Positions 10,000 through 19,106 of a DNA stretch of 64,000 nt are shown here, piece after piece. Position 1 is the first letter of the stretch; the number at the start of each line of letters is the position of its first letter. The notes under the pieces were generated by a model. It ran no database searches. It was given only the letters and a program-made list of their open reading frames with translations, and was not told the origin of the DNA. The translations under genes and the position numbers were made by a program. Source of the stretch: Alteromonas aquimaris (GTDB lineage: Bacteria > Pseudomonadota > Gammaproteobacteria > Enterobacterales > Alteromonadaceae); assembly GCF_026183695.1 (NCBI RefSeq), contig NZ_JAPFRD010000002.1, positions 508,732-572,731 of the forward strand. The letters are read 5' to 3'.

Positions 10000-10525
10000 T
10001 AGTATTACCCAGACGGGCTTACGTTTTTTATGGATCAGTATTCTTGTACTGATCCTTGATCAGTGGACTAAAATAACAATTATGAAGGCGATGGACCTGT
10101 ATCAATCAATACAGGTACTGCCATTTTTTAATCTAACCTATGTACGTAATTATGGGGCAGCATTTTCTTTCTTAAGTGATGCCGGAGGCTGGCAACGCTG
10201 GTTTTTCACCGCTATCGCTGGGGCAGTAAGTATTGCGATTCTGTGGTGGCTTAAACAATCCCCAAAACAGCAGAGACTGCTTCCGGTAGCGTTTGCTTTC
10301 ATTCTGGGTGGAGCGTTAGGTAACGTGTATGACCGCCTTGCCTATGGCTATGTTGTAGATTTCCTTGATTTTTATGTAGGACAATGGCACTGGCCTGCGT
10401 TTAATATCGCTGACAGTGCAATCTTTATCGGCGCAGGGCTTCTAATTATTGATATGTTCGTTAACAAAGATACGCATGCCACTAAGTCTGATAATGCCAC
10501 TACGAATGGAGTAAAACATGACTGA
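9992..10525 (+). CDS. lspA: Lipoprotein signal peptidase (signal peptidase II)
   Basis: This aspartic protease of the inner membrane cleaves the signal peptide of diacylglyceryl-prolipoproteins. The 177-residue protein has four hydrophobic segments and the conserved catalytic boxes: [26 protein letters not shown] (first aspartate) and FNIADSAI (second aspartate). The ATG at 9992 has GGGG upstream and overlaps the ileS stop. An upstream in-frame ATG at 9968 lies deep in ileS and is rejected. The final codons overlap fkpB. Confidence 0.97.
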   Translation: MLNSITQTGLRFLWISILVLILDQWTKITIMKAMDLYQSIQVLPFFNLTYVRNYGAAFSFLSDAGGWQRWFFTAIAGAVSIAILWWLKQSPKQQRLLPVAFAFILGGALGNVYDRLAYGYVVDFLDFYVGQWHWPAFNIADSAIFIGAGLLIIDMFVNKDTHATKSDNATTNGVKHD

Positions 10526-10979
10526 TGGTGTACTAAAAGTTGAAGAGAATTGCGAAGTGATCATGCACTTCGATCTAAAACTTGAAGATGGTTCTGCCGC
10601 CGACAGTACCCGGGTGAATAATAAGCCCGCCAAACTCGTATTAGGCGATGGTAGCTTAACCCCTAATTTTGAGGCCTGCTTGAAGGGCCTAAATAAAGGT
10701 GAACGTAAATCGTTTACTCTGGCAGCTAATGATGCGTTTGGCCAACCTAATCCAGATAATATTCACCATATGGATCGCGCTCGTTTTAGTAGCGATATGA
10801 CGTTGGAAGAGGGTATGATCATGGCTTTTGCGCAACCGGATGGTTCGGAAGTACCAGGAATTATCCGCAGCGTAGCAGGGGATTCAGTGACAGTTGATTT
10901 TAATCATCCCTTAGCCGGTCAAACGGTCATATTCGATGTGGAAATTATTGATATAATTCCGCTGGTAACTCATCACTAA
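10518..10979 (+). CDS. fkpB: FKBP-type peptidyl-prolyl cis-trans isomerase FkpB (SlpA)
   Basis: A 153-residue SlyD-like FKBP with [15 protein letters not shown] at its start, [19 protein letters not shown] and a late [18 protein letters not shown], the typical FKBP fold with an inserted flap domain. It catalyses proline isomerisation and acts as a cytoplasmic chaperone. It starts 8 bases inside lspA and is followed 11 bases later by ispH, the conserved lspA-fkpB-ispH order. Unlike SlyD at 23770 it has no histidine-rich tail. Confidence 0.95.
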   Translation: MTDGVLKVEENCEVIMHFDLKLEDGSAADSTRVNNKPAKLVLGDGSLTPNFEACLKGLNKGERKSFTLAANDAFGQPNPDNIHHMDRARFSSDMTLEEGMIMAFAQPDGSEVPGIIRSVAGDSVTVDFNHPLAGQTVIFDVEIIDIIPLVTHH

Positions 10980-10990
10980 GGTCAATCAGT

Positions 10991-11935
10991 ATGCAGATTC
11001 ATTTAGCTAACCCACGTGGCTTTTGTGCCGGAGTAGACCGCGCTATTACCATTGTAGAACGGGCGTTAGAAATGTTTAAGCCGCCCATCTATGTGCGTCA
11101 TGAAGTCGTACACAACCGCTTTGTAGTGGATGGTTTAAAAACGCGTGGTGCGGTATTTGTTGATGAGTTAAATGAAGTGCCTGATGACAGCATTGTCATT
11201 TTTTCGGCTCATGGCGTTTCACAGGCGGTACGAAATGAAGCCGCTGAACGTGGTTTGAAAGTTTTTGATGCCACTTGCCCCTTGGTTACGAAAGTGCATA
11301 TGGAAGTCACCCGGGCAAGCAAGTCTGGTACCGAGTGTATATTAATTGGTCATGCGGGGCATCCAGAAGTGGAAGGCACCATGGGGCAGTATAATAATGC
11401 AGCGGGCGGTATTTACCTGGTGGAATCGATCGAAGATGTCAGCACCCTCAACGTGAAAAATCCGGAGCATCTGTATTACTGCAGTCAAACGACATTATCA
11501 GTAGATGATACCGCCGACGTAATTGATGCGCTGCGAGAACGTTTCCCAGCCATTCAGGGGCCTCGCAAAGATGATATTTGCTATGCTACTCAAAACCGAC
11601 AGGATGCGGTGAGAGAGTTAGCTCAGGATTGTGAAGTACTGCTTGTAGTGGGGGCACAAAACAGCTCTAACTCAAATCGCCTTCGAGAATTAGCGGAAAA
11701 GGTGGGCGCGCAGGCGTATCTCATAGCGGACAAACATTGTATTCAGCGAGAATGGCTTGAAAACGTTAAGCATGTTGGTGTGACTGCAGGGGCTTCTGCA
11801 CCAGAGGTACTCGTAAAGGGCGTGGTAGACCATTTGTTAAGCTGGGGAGCGGTGAAGGCTACAGAGCGAGCTGGACGCGAAGAAAATGTTGAATTCGCGG
11901 TGCCTAAAGAGTTACGTATTCGTCAAGTCGGCTAA
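10991..11935 (+). CDS. ispH: 4-hydroxy-3-methylbut-2-enyl diphosphate reductase
   Basis: IspH is the last enzyme of the MEP pathway and makes IPP and DMAPP with a 4Fe-4S cluster. The three cluster cysteines are visible in [16 protein letters not shown] and [10 protein letters not shown], and the active-site glutamate in [10 protein letters not shown]. Length (314 aa) is standard. It ends the rpsT-to-ispH housekeeping run. The first MEP enzyme (dxs) and the downstream IspA are also in this window, at 58144-60927. Confidence 0.98.
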   Translation: MQIHLANPRGFCAGVDRAITIVERALEMFKPPIYVRHEVVHNRFVVDGLKTRGAVFVDELNEVPDDSIVIFSAHGVSQAVRNEAAERGLKVFDATCPLVTKVHMEVTRASKSGTECILIGHAGHPEVEGTMGQYNNAAGGIYLVESIEDVSTLNVKNPEHLYYCSQTTLSVDDTADVIDALRERFPAIQGPRKDDICYATQNRQDAVRELAQDCEVLLVVGAQNSSNSNRLRELAEKVGAQAYLIADKHCIQREWLENVKHVGVTAGASAPEVLVKGVVDHLLSWGAVKATERAGREENVEFAVPKELRIRQVG

Positions 11936-11970
11936 TACGAACGGCCCATGTAGATTAAATAGCCATACAT

Positions 11971-11995
11971 GCGGGTGGATATATCTATCACCCGC
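11971..11995 (+). terminator. Hairpin downstream of ispH
   Basis: GCGGGTG and CACCCGC pair over 7 bases around an 11-base AT-rich interior that can pair partly. It starts 36 bases after ispH. No T-run follows, so it may be a weak or rho-assisted terminator separating ispH from the pilus operon. Confidence 0.35.
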
Positions 11996-12106
11996 CATTC
12001 CTCATCGCGAATCGAATTCAATACACACCTTTACCTGTTGATACTTAATAAAACGTTATCCTGATATAGGATTAGAATGAGTTAATAGTGTTTTAGGTAG
12101 GTGTGA

Positions 12107-12721
12107 ATGACACACAGTGTCAGACAATCCGGCGTAGGTTTAATCGAAATCCTTATCACTCTGGTGATCTTGGCCATCGGTTTGCTAGGCGTGGCATCGT
12201 TACAGTTTGTTGGCTCTTTTGCTAATAAAGACGCCATCAGTCGAACCCAGTCGGAGCTGGTTGCCCAACAAGTAGCTGAGCGCTTAAGAGCGGCGGCACG
12301 TGCTGCTACGGTAGGCGATGGTCTGGTGGTACACAACGATTACTTTTCTGCTGACACCTATAATTTTGCCAAGTTAAGCTGTAGCGGGGGGAGTCACCCT
12401 TATAAATGCTTTTGTTTATCTCGTCCTGCGGATGTACCCAATTGTGAAGATGGGGAGTGTAATGAAGCAGAAATGGCTGAATATGACGGCTGGTCCTTAT
12501 CCTGCTCTGCCGTACAAACAAATCCTCTAACCGTATTATCCGTTTCCTGCAATGATAATAAAGCTGGCGATCCTGATGTATGCAGTGCGGGTTCTCGCGT
12601 GGAAATAATGTTGCAGTGGCCTGTCAGCAGCAGCGCCAACAGACAATATACTCTTAACAATCGATGCAATCCCGCAGAAGGTGATAGTTTCGCCTGTGTA
12701 TTTAAGGATATTACCTTATGA
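12107..12721 (+). CDS. pilV: Type IV pilus minor pilin PilV
   Basis: A class III prepilin signal is clear: a short basic leader ends in G, followed by VGLIEILITLVILAIGLLGVASL, with glutamate at mature position 5. The 204-residue protein has PilV-type features, including an AxQVAERLRA stretch after the helix and several cysteines in the globular part. It is first in the pilVWXY1E operon after ispH, as in Pseudomonas, but without the FimT/FimU gene that usually comes first. AGGTAGGTG precedes the start. Its stop overlaps the pilW start (ATGA). Confidence 0.88.
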   Translation: MTHSVRQSGVGLIEILITLVILAIGLLGVASLQFVGSFANKDAISRTQSELVAQQVAERLRAAARAATVGDGLVVHNDYFSADTYNFAKLSCSGGSHPYKCFCLSRPADVPNCEDGECNEAEMAEYDGWSLSCSAVQTNPLTVLSVSCNDNKAGDPDVCSAGSRVEIMLQWPVSSSANRQYTLNNRCNPAEGDSFACVFKDITL

Positions 12722-13560
12722 GTCAGCGTGGCTTCTCACTGGTTGAGCTGATGATTTCATTGGTACTGGGATTAGTCATTTCTGGTGCGATTATTCAATC
12801 TCTGGTGAGTAGTAGAGTCACCAATTCTCTGAATGACGCTATTGCCCAGGTTCAGGAATCGGGCCGCTTTATTATGCAACGACTCTCCAGAGAGCTTATT
12901 CAGGCAGGGCGATATGACCAGGTTTCTGCTCAAGTTGATAATAGTACAGATTTAGTCGTCGAAGCCGGATGGATTCACAACCGGCCTGTGGCGCTGGCGG
13001 GTGATTATATTACCAATGTCTCTTTGGGAGCGTCGCAAGGGATCGCCGGTGCAAATGATGAACTAGTGGTAAATTTTCAGGGTACTGCCGACTGTACAGG
13101 AAACCGTCACGGTTATGCCCCCAGTGATGAGTTTCATGTAGTTAATTATTATTTTGTTTCCCAAAACCAGCTTAAATGCACCGGCTATGACGGTCGTGTA
13201 CTTCGTGGGCTAAAGGTCGCCACCACCTCGGCGCTTACTGTGGTGCTATTAGATAATGTTGAAAGCTTTCAGGTTCAGTATGGGGTTAGTGCGCCAAGTG
13301 CAACTTCAGAAGGCCAAGCTATCCGCTATGTGACCGCCAATCAGCTGGCCAGCTTACGCGCTAGTAATCAACATGTTATCGCTATTCGACTGGGTTTATT
13401 GTTAAGAAGCGACAGTGGACAGATGCAACAAACAGTCGCTCCTCAATATGCCGTATTAAACGAAACTGCGGTGACCGTCGATAAAGCTCATTATTTTCAA
13501 GTATTCTCCAAAACACTAACGTTAAGAAACATGAAAAATTTTGTGAGGAACGCACAATGA
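12718..13560 (+). CDS. pilW: Type IV pilus minor pilin PilW
   Basis: The prepilin motif RG/FSLVELMISLVLGLVISGAI is at the very N-terminus and is followed by QESGRFIMQRLSRELIQAGRYD, typical of PilW (GspJ-like). The 280-residue length fits. PilW joins PilV, PilX and a FimU/FimT-type pilin in the priming complex that starts pilus assembly and holds PilY1 at the tip. It overlaps pilV by four bases and pilX by four bases (ATGA), so translation is coupled. Confidence 0.9.
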   Translation: MSQRGFSLVELMISLVLGLVISGAIIQSLVSSRVTNSLNDAIAQVQESGRFIMQRLSRELIQAGRYDQVSAQVDNSTDLVVEAGWIHNRPVALAGDYITNVSLGASQGIAGANDELVVNFQGTADCTGNRHGYAPSDEFHVVNYYFVSQNQLKCTGYDGRVLRGLKVATTSALTVVLLDNVESFQVQYGVSAPSATSEGQAIRYVTANQLASLRASNQHVIAIRLGLLLRSDSGQMQQTVAPQYAVLNETAVTVDKAHYFQVFSKTLTLRNMKNFVRNAQ

Positions 13561-14120
13561 AACAACAAGGCGTAGTGCTGGTATTTGCACTGTTAGTTTT
13601 ATTATCGCTCACTATATTAGGCGTAAGTGCGGTTTCCAGCAGTTTATCGCAGTCAAAAATGGCAATGTCGATGCAGCAAACTGGTTTGGCGTTCGACGCG
13701 GCTGAAGCCGCGATTGCGGGGGTGTTTTTTGAGTCTGAAGATGAAATTTTATTAAAAGATGAGGCATTGACAGACCCCCTCTCTGAGGCACGTCAAGGAA
13801 ACGCGTTCGACCCTGAGGTGGACGCTTTAAGTTGTTTTAATGACGTAGATTGGATCAATCGACAAATGACTACGGGGGGATTGACCACGGGCACGCGCCA
13901 CGTTGCCGCTGGCAACTATCAAAATCAACCCGTCACCCAAAGTTGGTCGCGTACAGCATTTGTACGGGAACAGGCCTGTCGAGGCTCAAGCAATGTTATT
14001 GGCGGCAGTAATATAAACTGTCACGTATTTATTATCCGGGGCTGCGGCAGAGTGGCAGAAAAAGCCACCGTGGTGGCTAATTCGTTGGCAGCCGCTGTGC
14101 TTGCTCCGGCTTCGCAGTAA
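13557..14120 (+). CDS. pilX: Type IV pilus minor pilin PilX
   Basis: A 187-residue protein with a very short leader (MKQQG) and a hydrophobic helix VVLVFALLVLLSLTILGVSAV, then the PilX-type stretch GLAFDAAEAAIAGV. Position 5 of the mature form is F rather than glutamate; loss of this glutamate is usual for the PilX/GspK class, which caps the filament. Four cysteines are present in the globular domain. It is coupled to pilW by ATGA and followed by pilY1. Confidence 0.88.
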   Translation: MKQQGVVLVFALLVLLSLTILGVSAVSSSLSQSKMAMSMQQTGLAFDAAEAAIAGVFFESEDEILLKDEALTDPLSEARQGNAFDPEVDALSCFNDVDWINRQMTTGGLTTGTRHVAAGNYQNQPVTQSWSRTAFVREQACRGSSNVIGGSNINCHVFIIRGCGRVAEKATVVANSLAAAVLAPASQ

Positions 14121-14132
14121 TTGGAGAGAGTG

Positions 14133-17100
14133 ATGAAGCACTTAACCCGTATCATACTTTCCGTCTCGCTTTGGGGCTGTATAGGCTTCTCAGCATTGGC
14201 TGATGATTTAGATATTTATCTTGGTACCTCCTCCACCGCGGTTACCTACAATCCAAACGTGTTATTCATAATGGATACGTCAGGAAGTATGGGAAATATG
14301 GACGGGGGAGAGGAATCCAGAATGCTTCGCGTGCAAAATGCGCTTAAACTTGCGTTAGGATCAGCGACCAATATCAATGCTGGCTTAATGCGATTTTCTG
14401 ATTACGGGGGGCCGGTACTTTTTCCTATTCGCAACATTGATGATTCTGTAAGCCCCGAAATCATCACTTCCACCGCCAGTGGAAGTGATGATGCGCATGA
14501 AATTGGTGGTAGCGTTTCCTTAACTTCTAACAATATTAAACTTAGTGACGGTACCAACGAAGTTTTGGCCGGCATGCGTTTCAGTGATCTGGATATTCCA
14601 CAGGGGGCCACGATCACGAGCGCCTATATCAGACTTACCTCCAGTGGTACCAATTTTCCCGCCACCTCACTATCCATTCGTGGTGAATTAAGCGCTGACA
14701 GTGTGACATTCAATAGTTCCACAAATAACCTTTCGGCACGCCCAAAAACAGCCAGTGAAATTTTGTGGGACAGTGATAATGCGTTTCCCTTATCTGATGA
14801 AATTATTACGACGCCTGATTTAAGTAGCATAGTACAGGAAGTGGTAGACCAAACCGCCTGGTGTGGCGGGCAGGCCTTAAGCGTTCTCATTACGGGTAAT
14901 AGCAGTGATAGTGGAAGTAGCAGGAAAGTAAAATCATACGATCAGGGTACGGGCGGCTCACCACAATTAGTGGTTACTTATGATGAGTCTACCGCTACTG
15001 GGTGTATAGCGGGTGAAGCGGTTTATCAAGTAGAAAATACGAAAGACAATGTTGAAGAAAAACCCAGCGGTGATGACTCTACTGGTACTGAACTTACCTT
15101 AAACGCAAGGTATAACGAATATATAGGCATTCGCTTTAAAAACGTCAACATTCCTCAAGGCGCTGAAGTGCTTCAGGCTTATCTTGAATTTACCGCTTAC
15201 GACACCGATAAGGATAGCAGTGCTTCCATGCAGATAAGAGGGGTTGCGGTAGATGATGCGAATGACTTTCATCCGCATAAGAAAAACATGGTTAGAGACC
15301 TTCCGAAAACTACCGGTATCACCTGGTCAATGCCATCGTTCTATCGTAACTATGATTACCAATCACCAGAGCTTAAAACCATTGTTCAGCAAATAGTGGA
15401 TCGAGGCAGCTGGATGCCCGGCAATGCCATGGCATTTGTGTTTAGCGATTTTACCGGCGTGCGTGGTGTTTACTCTTATAAAGGTAAACCATCAGGCGCC
15501 CCCCGTCTGGTGGTAAAATTTAAAGGGACTGCTACTCCAGGCACCTCCGCTACGGTGCGTGATCACCTTATCAGTAAAGTTGATGAACTCAGTGCGAATG
15601 GATTAACTCCGATTGTGGATACATTGTATGAAGCAACCAACTATTATGGCGGACGGAATGTAGATTACGGCCTGACCCGAGGTCAATCGGATGTTTCCAG
15701 TTCAGTTCGACGAAGCACACGGGTAAGCCACCGGGCCTCTTATGTGGGCTCCGATCCGGTGCGTGATCCCAGTTGTGTCGAGAGTAATTTAAGCGATGGT
15801 TCTTGTGTCACCGAATATATTCCCGCCGGTGCGACCTACATCTCCCCCATTACCGACATGCAATGTCAGACTAACAATCACATCGTATTGTTATCGGATG
15901 GGGAGGCTAACAATAATCACAGTGTGGCAAAAATTGAATCACTTTTAGGCAGTACATGCACCGGGAGTGGCGGCGAAAAATGCGGTTTGGATTTGGTTAA
16001 AAACTTGAGTAAAGCGGATAGCTCAGTAATTGATCGCCGCCTGATTACCCATACTATTGGTTTTGCCGCCAATACCACCGCGAATAACTTTCTAAATCAG
16101 CTTGCGGTGCAAAGTGGGGGCGGCTTTTATAAAGCGGATAACAGCACTGAGTTACTTGCCGCGTTCCAAACCATCCTGCGCTCTGTAAAAGATATTAATG
16201 CAACGTTTGTATCGCCAGGTGTGGCGGTAAACCAGTTGAACCGTTTAACCCATCGCGATGAGTTGTACTTTGCTTTATTTAAGCCAGCTGAAGGCACCAT
16301 CTGGCCTGGTAATTTAAAGAAGTATAAAATCAATGGCGATAAAATTTTAGATAAAAACGGGTTAGACGCAGTGGATAGCGTGACAGGTTTCTTTGCAGAA
16401 GGCTCCCATAGTTACTGGTCAGTATTGGAAGATGGTAACGATGTTAGAGAAGGTGGAGCTGCAAGTTTATTGAACAGCGTCCGTAAAATGTATTTTTTCG
16501 ATGGCCCAGGTTCAATTGCCAGTTCTGCTAATGCGGTACACGAGTCAAATAGTGCAATAACGACTGATGATCTCGCTATTGCAGCGCAAGCTGACGCTAC
16601 CACCTTACGAGAGTCCATTCTGAAATGGACGCGTGGGGTTGATGTGCGTGATGTCGACGGCGATGGGGATACCACCGATGTACGGTTACAAATGGGCGAC
16701 CCTATCCATTCTCAACCTGTTATAGTCAATTACGGAACAAATGATTCAGCTATATTTGTCGCAACTAACCATGGCTTCCTTCATTCCTTTGATGCCTATA
16801 CTGGCGAAGAAAACTTCTCAGTAATTCCTAAAGAACTCATGGCAAACCTGAACGAATTCTATCAGGACAATTCAAGTTTTAACCATATATATGGTCTTGA
16901 TGGTGACATGGTGTTGCGAACCGTGGGAGACAAAACGTATCTGTATCTAGGCATGCGCCGCGGTGGCCGAAACTACTATGTGTTTGACGTATCCAGTAAG
17001 CTTTCACCTAAGCTGGTATTCAGTATCAAAGGAGGGGCGACCGGCTTGGAAAAAATGGGGCAAACCTGGTCACGACCCACTATTACCAAGGTTCGCATGG

Positions 17101-18203
17101 GAGACTCAGTGAAAAATGTAATGATAGTGGGGGGCGGCTACGATAGCGATCAGGATACCAAATCTATCAGAGCATCTGATGTGATGGGCAATGCGGTATA
17201 TATCTTTGATGCCGACACGGGCGCGTTATTATGGCATGCGAGCAATTCAGGTGCCGACCTGAACTTAACCGATATGCAATATAGTGTTCCAGGCCGTGTT
17301 TCTGTAATTGATCGTGATAATGACGGGTTTGCCGATCACATGTATATGGCAGACATGGGCGGTCAGCTGTTCAGGTTTGATATCTATAACGGTAAATCTG
17401 GTACAGATTTCATAAAAGGGGCGAAAATCGCGGACTTCGCCGGTAACGACGCCAACAGTAACCGTCATTTTTATTACGGTGCCGATGTCACAGAGGTTGC
17501 TTTGGCTGACGAACATTACTATGGAGTGGCGATTGGAAGTGGTTGGCGTGCCGCACCATTGAATACGGTGGTCGATGATCGCTTTTACATGTTCAAAGAT
17601 AAAGGGGTTTTCAAACGCGATGAAAACGGTCTGCATGTATTTGAAACGGTGGTGACCGAAGCTTCGTTGTACGATGCCACAGATCATCTACTGAGCAGTT
17701 CAGATCAAGCCGAAAAGGATTTGGCGGCAAGCCAGTTTGCCTCCAAATCGGGTTGGTTTATTCGTCTCACTACAAGAGGAGAAAAAGTTCTTTCGTCTCC
17801 TCTTATCATTGATTACAAAGTCTTTTTCACGACATATGTTCCAGCTAGCAGCAGTGATAGCGCCTGCGCGCCACCAACCGGCAATAGTCGTGCGTATCTG
17901 GTGAATATGTTTAATGGCAATGCGGTAGACGATCTGAACAATAACAATAATCTTGATTCTAACGACCGCTTCGCTCAACTTAAGCAAACAGGGATAGCGC
18001 CGGAAACTAAAATCCTGATAGAAGAAATAGTTAAACCGGTCGTATGTCTTGGTACGGAATGTGTTTCCGCGGTTATCAGCGAAGATGAAAATGGAAACGA
18101 AGAGGAATGTTTATCTGATTTTGCCTGCCTGGCCCGTAATATCTACGGTAAATTTGAGCGCATCCAACGTGGAAGCTGGAAAACGGAAACTGAGAGAGAA
18201 TAA
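14133..18203 (+). CDS. pilY1: Type IV pilus tip adhesin/assembly protein PilY1 with split vWA domain
   Basis: The start is the ATG at 14133 with GGAGAG before it; a signal peptide (ending FSALA-D) follows. The 1356-residue protein opens with a von Willebrand A fold whose MIDAS motif DTSGS lies at about residues 48-52. After about residue 110 the vWA fold is interrupted by two tandem related modules (about 144-284 and 327-464), each with RFxxxxIPQGA, an internal IRG, an IVQxxVD helix and a final PxLVVxY/F. The vWA fold then resumes at about 473. The C-terminal half is the PilY1 beta-propeller, with calcium-loop motifs DVDGDGDTTD (about 840) and DRDNDGFAD (about 1060). It acts at the pilus tip in extension, adhesion and surface sensing. 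Confidence 0.9.
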   Translation: MKHLTRIILSVSLWGCIGFSALADDLDIYLGTSSTAVTYNPNVLFIMDTSGSMGNMDGGEESRMLRVQNALKLALGSATNINAGLMRFSDYGGPVLFPIRNIDDSVSPEIITSTASGSDDAHEIGGSVSLTSNNIKLSDGTNEVLAGMRFSDLDIPQGATITSAYIRLTSSGTNFPATSLSIRGELSADSVTFNSSTNNLSARPKTASEILWDSDNAFPLSDEIITTPDLSSIVQEVVDQTAWCGGQALSVLITGNSSDSGSSRKVKSYDQGTGGSPQLVVTYDESTATGCIAGEAVYQVENTKDNVEEKPSGDDSTGTELTLNARYNEYIGIRFKNVNIPQGAEVLQAYLEFTAYDTDKDSSASMQIRGVAVDDANDFHPHKKNMVRDLPKTTGITWSMPSFYRNYDYQSPELKTIVQQIVDRGSWMPGNAMAFVFSDFTGVRGVYSYKGKPSGAPRLVVKFKGTATPGTSATVRDHLISKVDELSANGLTPIVDTLYEATNYYGGRNVDYGLTRGQSDVSSSVRRSTRVSHRASYVGSDPVRDPSCVESNLSDGSCVTEYIPAGATYISPITDMQCQTNNHIVLLSDGEANNNHSVAKIESLLGSTCTGSGGEKCGLDLVKNLSKADSSVIDRRLITHTIGFAANTTANNFLNQLAVQSGGGFYKADNSTELLAAFQTILRSVKDINATFVSPGVAVNQLNRLTHRDELYFALFKPAEGTIWPGNLKKYKINGDKILDKNGLDAVDSVTGFFAEGSHSYWSVLEDGNDVREGGAASLLNSVRKMYFFDGPGSIASSANAVHESNSAITTDDLAIAAQADATTLRESILKWTRGVDVRDVDGDGDTTDVRLQMGDPIHSQPVIVNYGTNDSAIFVATNHGFLHSFDAYTGEENFSVIPKELMANLNEFYQDNSSFNHIYGLDGDMVLRTVGDKTYLYLGMRRGGRNYYVFDVSSKLSPKLVFSIKGGATGLEKMGQTWSRPTITKVRMGDSVKNVMIVGGGYDSDQDTKSIRASDVMGNAVYIFDADTGALLWHASNSGADLNLTDMQYSVPGRVSVIDRDNDGFADHMYMADMGGQLFRFDIYNGKSGTDFIKGAKIADFAGNDANSNRHFYYGADVTEVALADEHYYGVAIGSGWRAAPLNTVVDDRFYMFKDKGVFKRDENGLHVFETVVTEASLYDATDHLLSSSDQAEKDLAASQFASKSGWFIRLTTRGEKVLSSPLIIDYKVFFTTYVPASSSDSACAPPTGNSRAYLVNMFNGNAVDDLNNNNNLDSNDRFAQLKQTGIAPETKILIEEIVKPVVCLGTECVSAVISEDENGNEEECLSDFACLARNIYGKFERIQRGSWKTETERE

Positions 18204-18206
18204 ACC

Positions 18207-18677
18207 ATGATAGGGCAACAAAGAACTACACAAACAGGTTTCACGCTCATCGAATTGATGATCGTGGTTGCCATAGTTGGCATTATTGCTGCCATCGCTT
18301 ACCCCTCATACCAATCGGTGATGGCGGGGAGTTATCGCAGTGCTGCGCAAGCGGATCTCATGTCTTTCGCCGCAGCCATGGAACGCCACCATAGTGGTAC
18401 TTTTAGCTACGAAGGTGGCGCCAGTGGGGGCGCAAATACCGGGGCGCCAGCAGTCTTTGCTTCCCATTCTCCAGCGAGCGAACCCGCATCCAATAAACGC
18501 TATAATCTTACGATTGAACAGGCAACTGGTATTGCCTTTCAACTTAAGGCAACCCCGGTAACGGGATCTGCGGTAGAAACAGACGGAGCGCTTTTTTATT
18601 TTAGTGACGGGCGCAAAGCGTGGGATAAAGATAATAATGGCACCATCGGCGCTGCCGAATATTGCTGGTCATGTTAG
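18207..18677 (+). CDS. pilE: Type IV pilin PilE
   Basis: The 156-residue protein has a leader ending TG and the canonical mature start FTLIELMIVVAIVGIIAAIAYPSYQ, with glutamate at position 5. A C-terminal pair of cysteines (AEYCWSC) resembles the D-region loop of minor pilin PilE. It starts three bases after pilY1 stops and closes the plus-strand operon. It is more likely the minor pilin PilE than the major pilin PilA because of this context. Confidence 0.88.
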   Translation: MIGQQRTTQTGFTLIELMIVVAIVGIIAAIAYPSYQSVMAGSYRSAAQADLMSFAAAMERHHSGTFSYEGGASGGANTGAPAVFASHSPASEPASNKRYNLTIEQATGIAFQLKATPVTGSAVETDGALFYFSDGRKAWDKDNNGTIGAAEYCWSC

Positions 18678-18694
18678 CAAAAAGAATCCACTTT

Positions 18695-19105
18695 TTAATT
18701 CGGTTTATACGCTGCATTCAACTGATGGACAGAGTTAATTGTTAAAGGCGGTGAACGCAGTTGTGTTATCGAGATGGTATGTTTAATGTCAAAGTATTGT
18801 CCCGGTTGACTACTGGTAATTGTGATATCTGTTAAGGTGCTTTGCTTGACCGTAACGTTGGTTGAAAAAGCAAATTTGCTTTCTTCAATTTTCGTGATTT
18901 TGTGGTCAAATGAAGGGGATATTTCAGTCTTCGCCATCAATTCGATTACCTTTCCTTGTGCTTGTTCGCGTACGTGATTGATTAAATTGAGCTCCTTGGT
19001 AGAGGAGTTCATGTTCGTTATCAACGACAGTAAACCAAGTGCGGATATCGAAACTACAGCACTCGTAATTGACAGTTCAATGTAACTGAATCCAGCTTGC
19101 CCCAT
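18695..19105 (-). CDS. PilV/GspI-like minor pseudopilin (second set)
   Basis: A 136-residue protein with the prepilin motif AG/FSYIELSITSAVVSISALGLLSLI, glutamate at position 5 present. The tail is a short globular domain without cysteines. It is the last gene of a four-gene minus-strand run that begins at 21284; the ATG lies one base after the preceding stop, with GGAGAG about 10 bases upstream. By size and position it corresponds to PilV, PpdC or GspI. Its sequence is quite unlike the first-set PilV. Confidence 0.75.
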   Translation of the reverse strand: MGQAGFSYIELSITSAVVSISALGLLSLITNMNSSTKELNLINHVREQAQGKVIELMAKTEISPSFDHKITKIEESKFAFSTNVTVKQSTLTDITITSSQPGQYFDIKHTISITQLRSPPLTINSVHQLNAAYKPN

Positions 19106-19106
19106 A

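Noticed and set aside
14121..14135. TTG at 14121 as the pilY1 start
   Set aside because: ATG at 14133 has GGAGAG at the right distance, and the signal peptide begins there.
17265..17687. 140-codon frame on the minus strand inside pilY1
   Set aside because: Antisense to a continuous 1356-residue gene with clear domains; no start signal.
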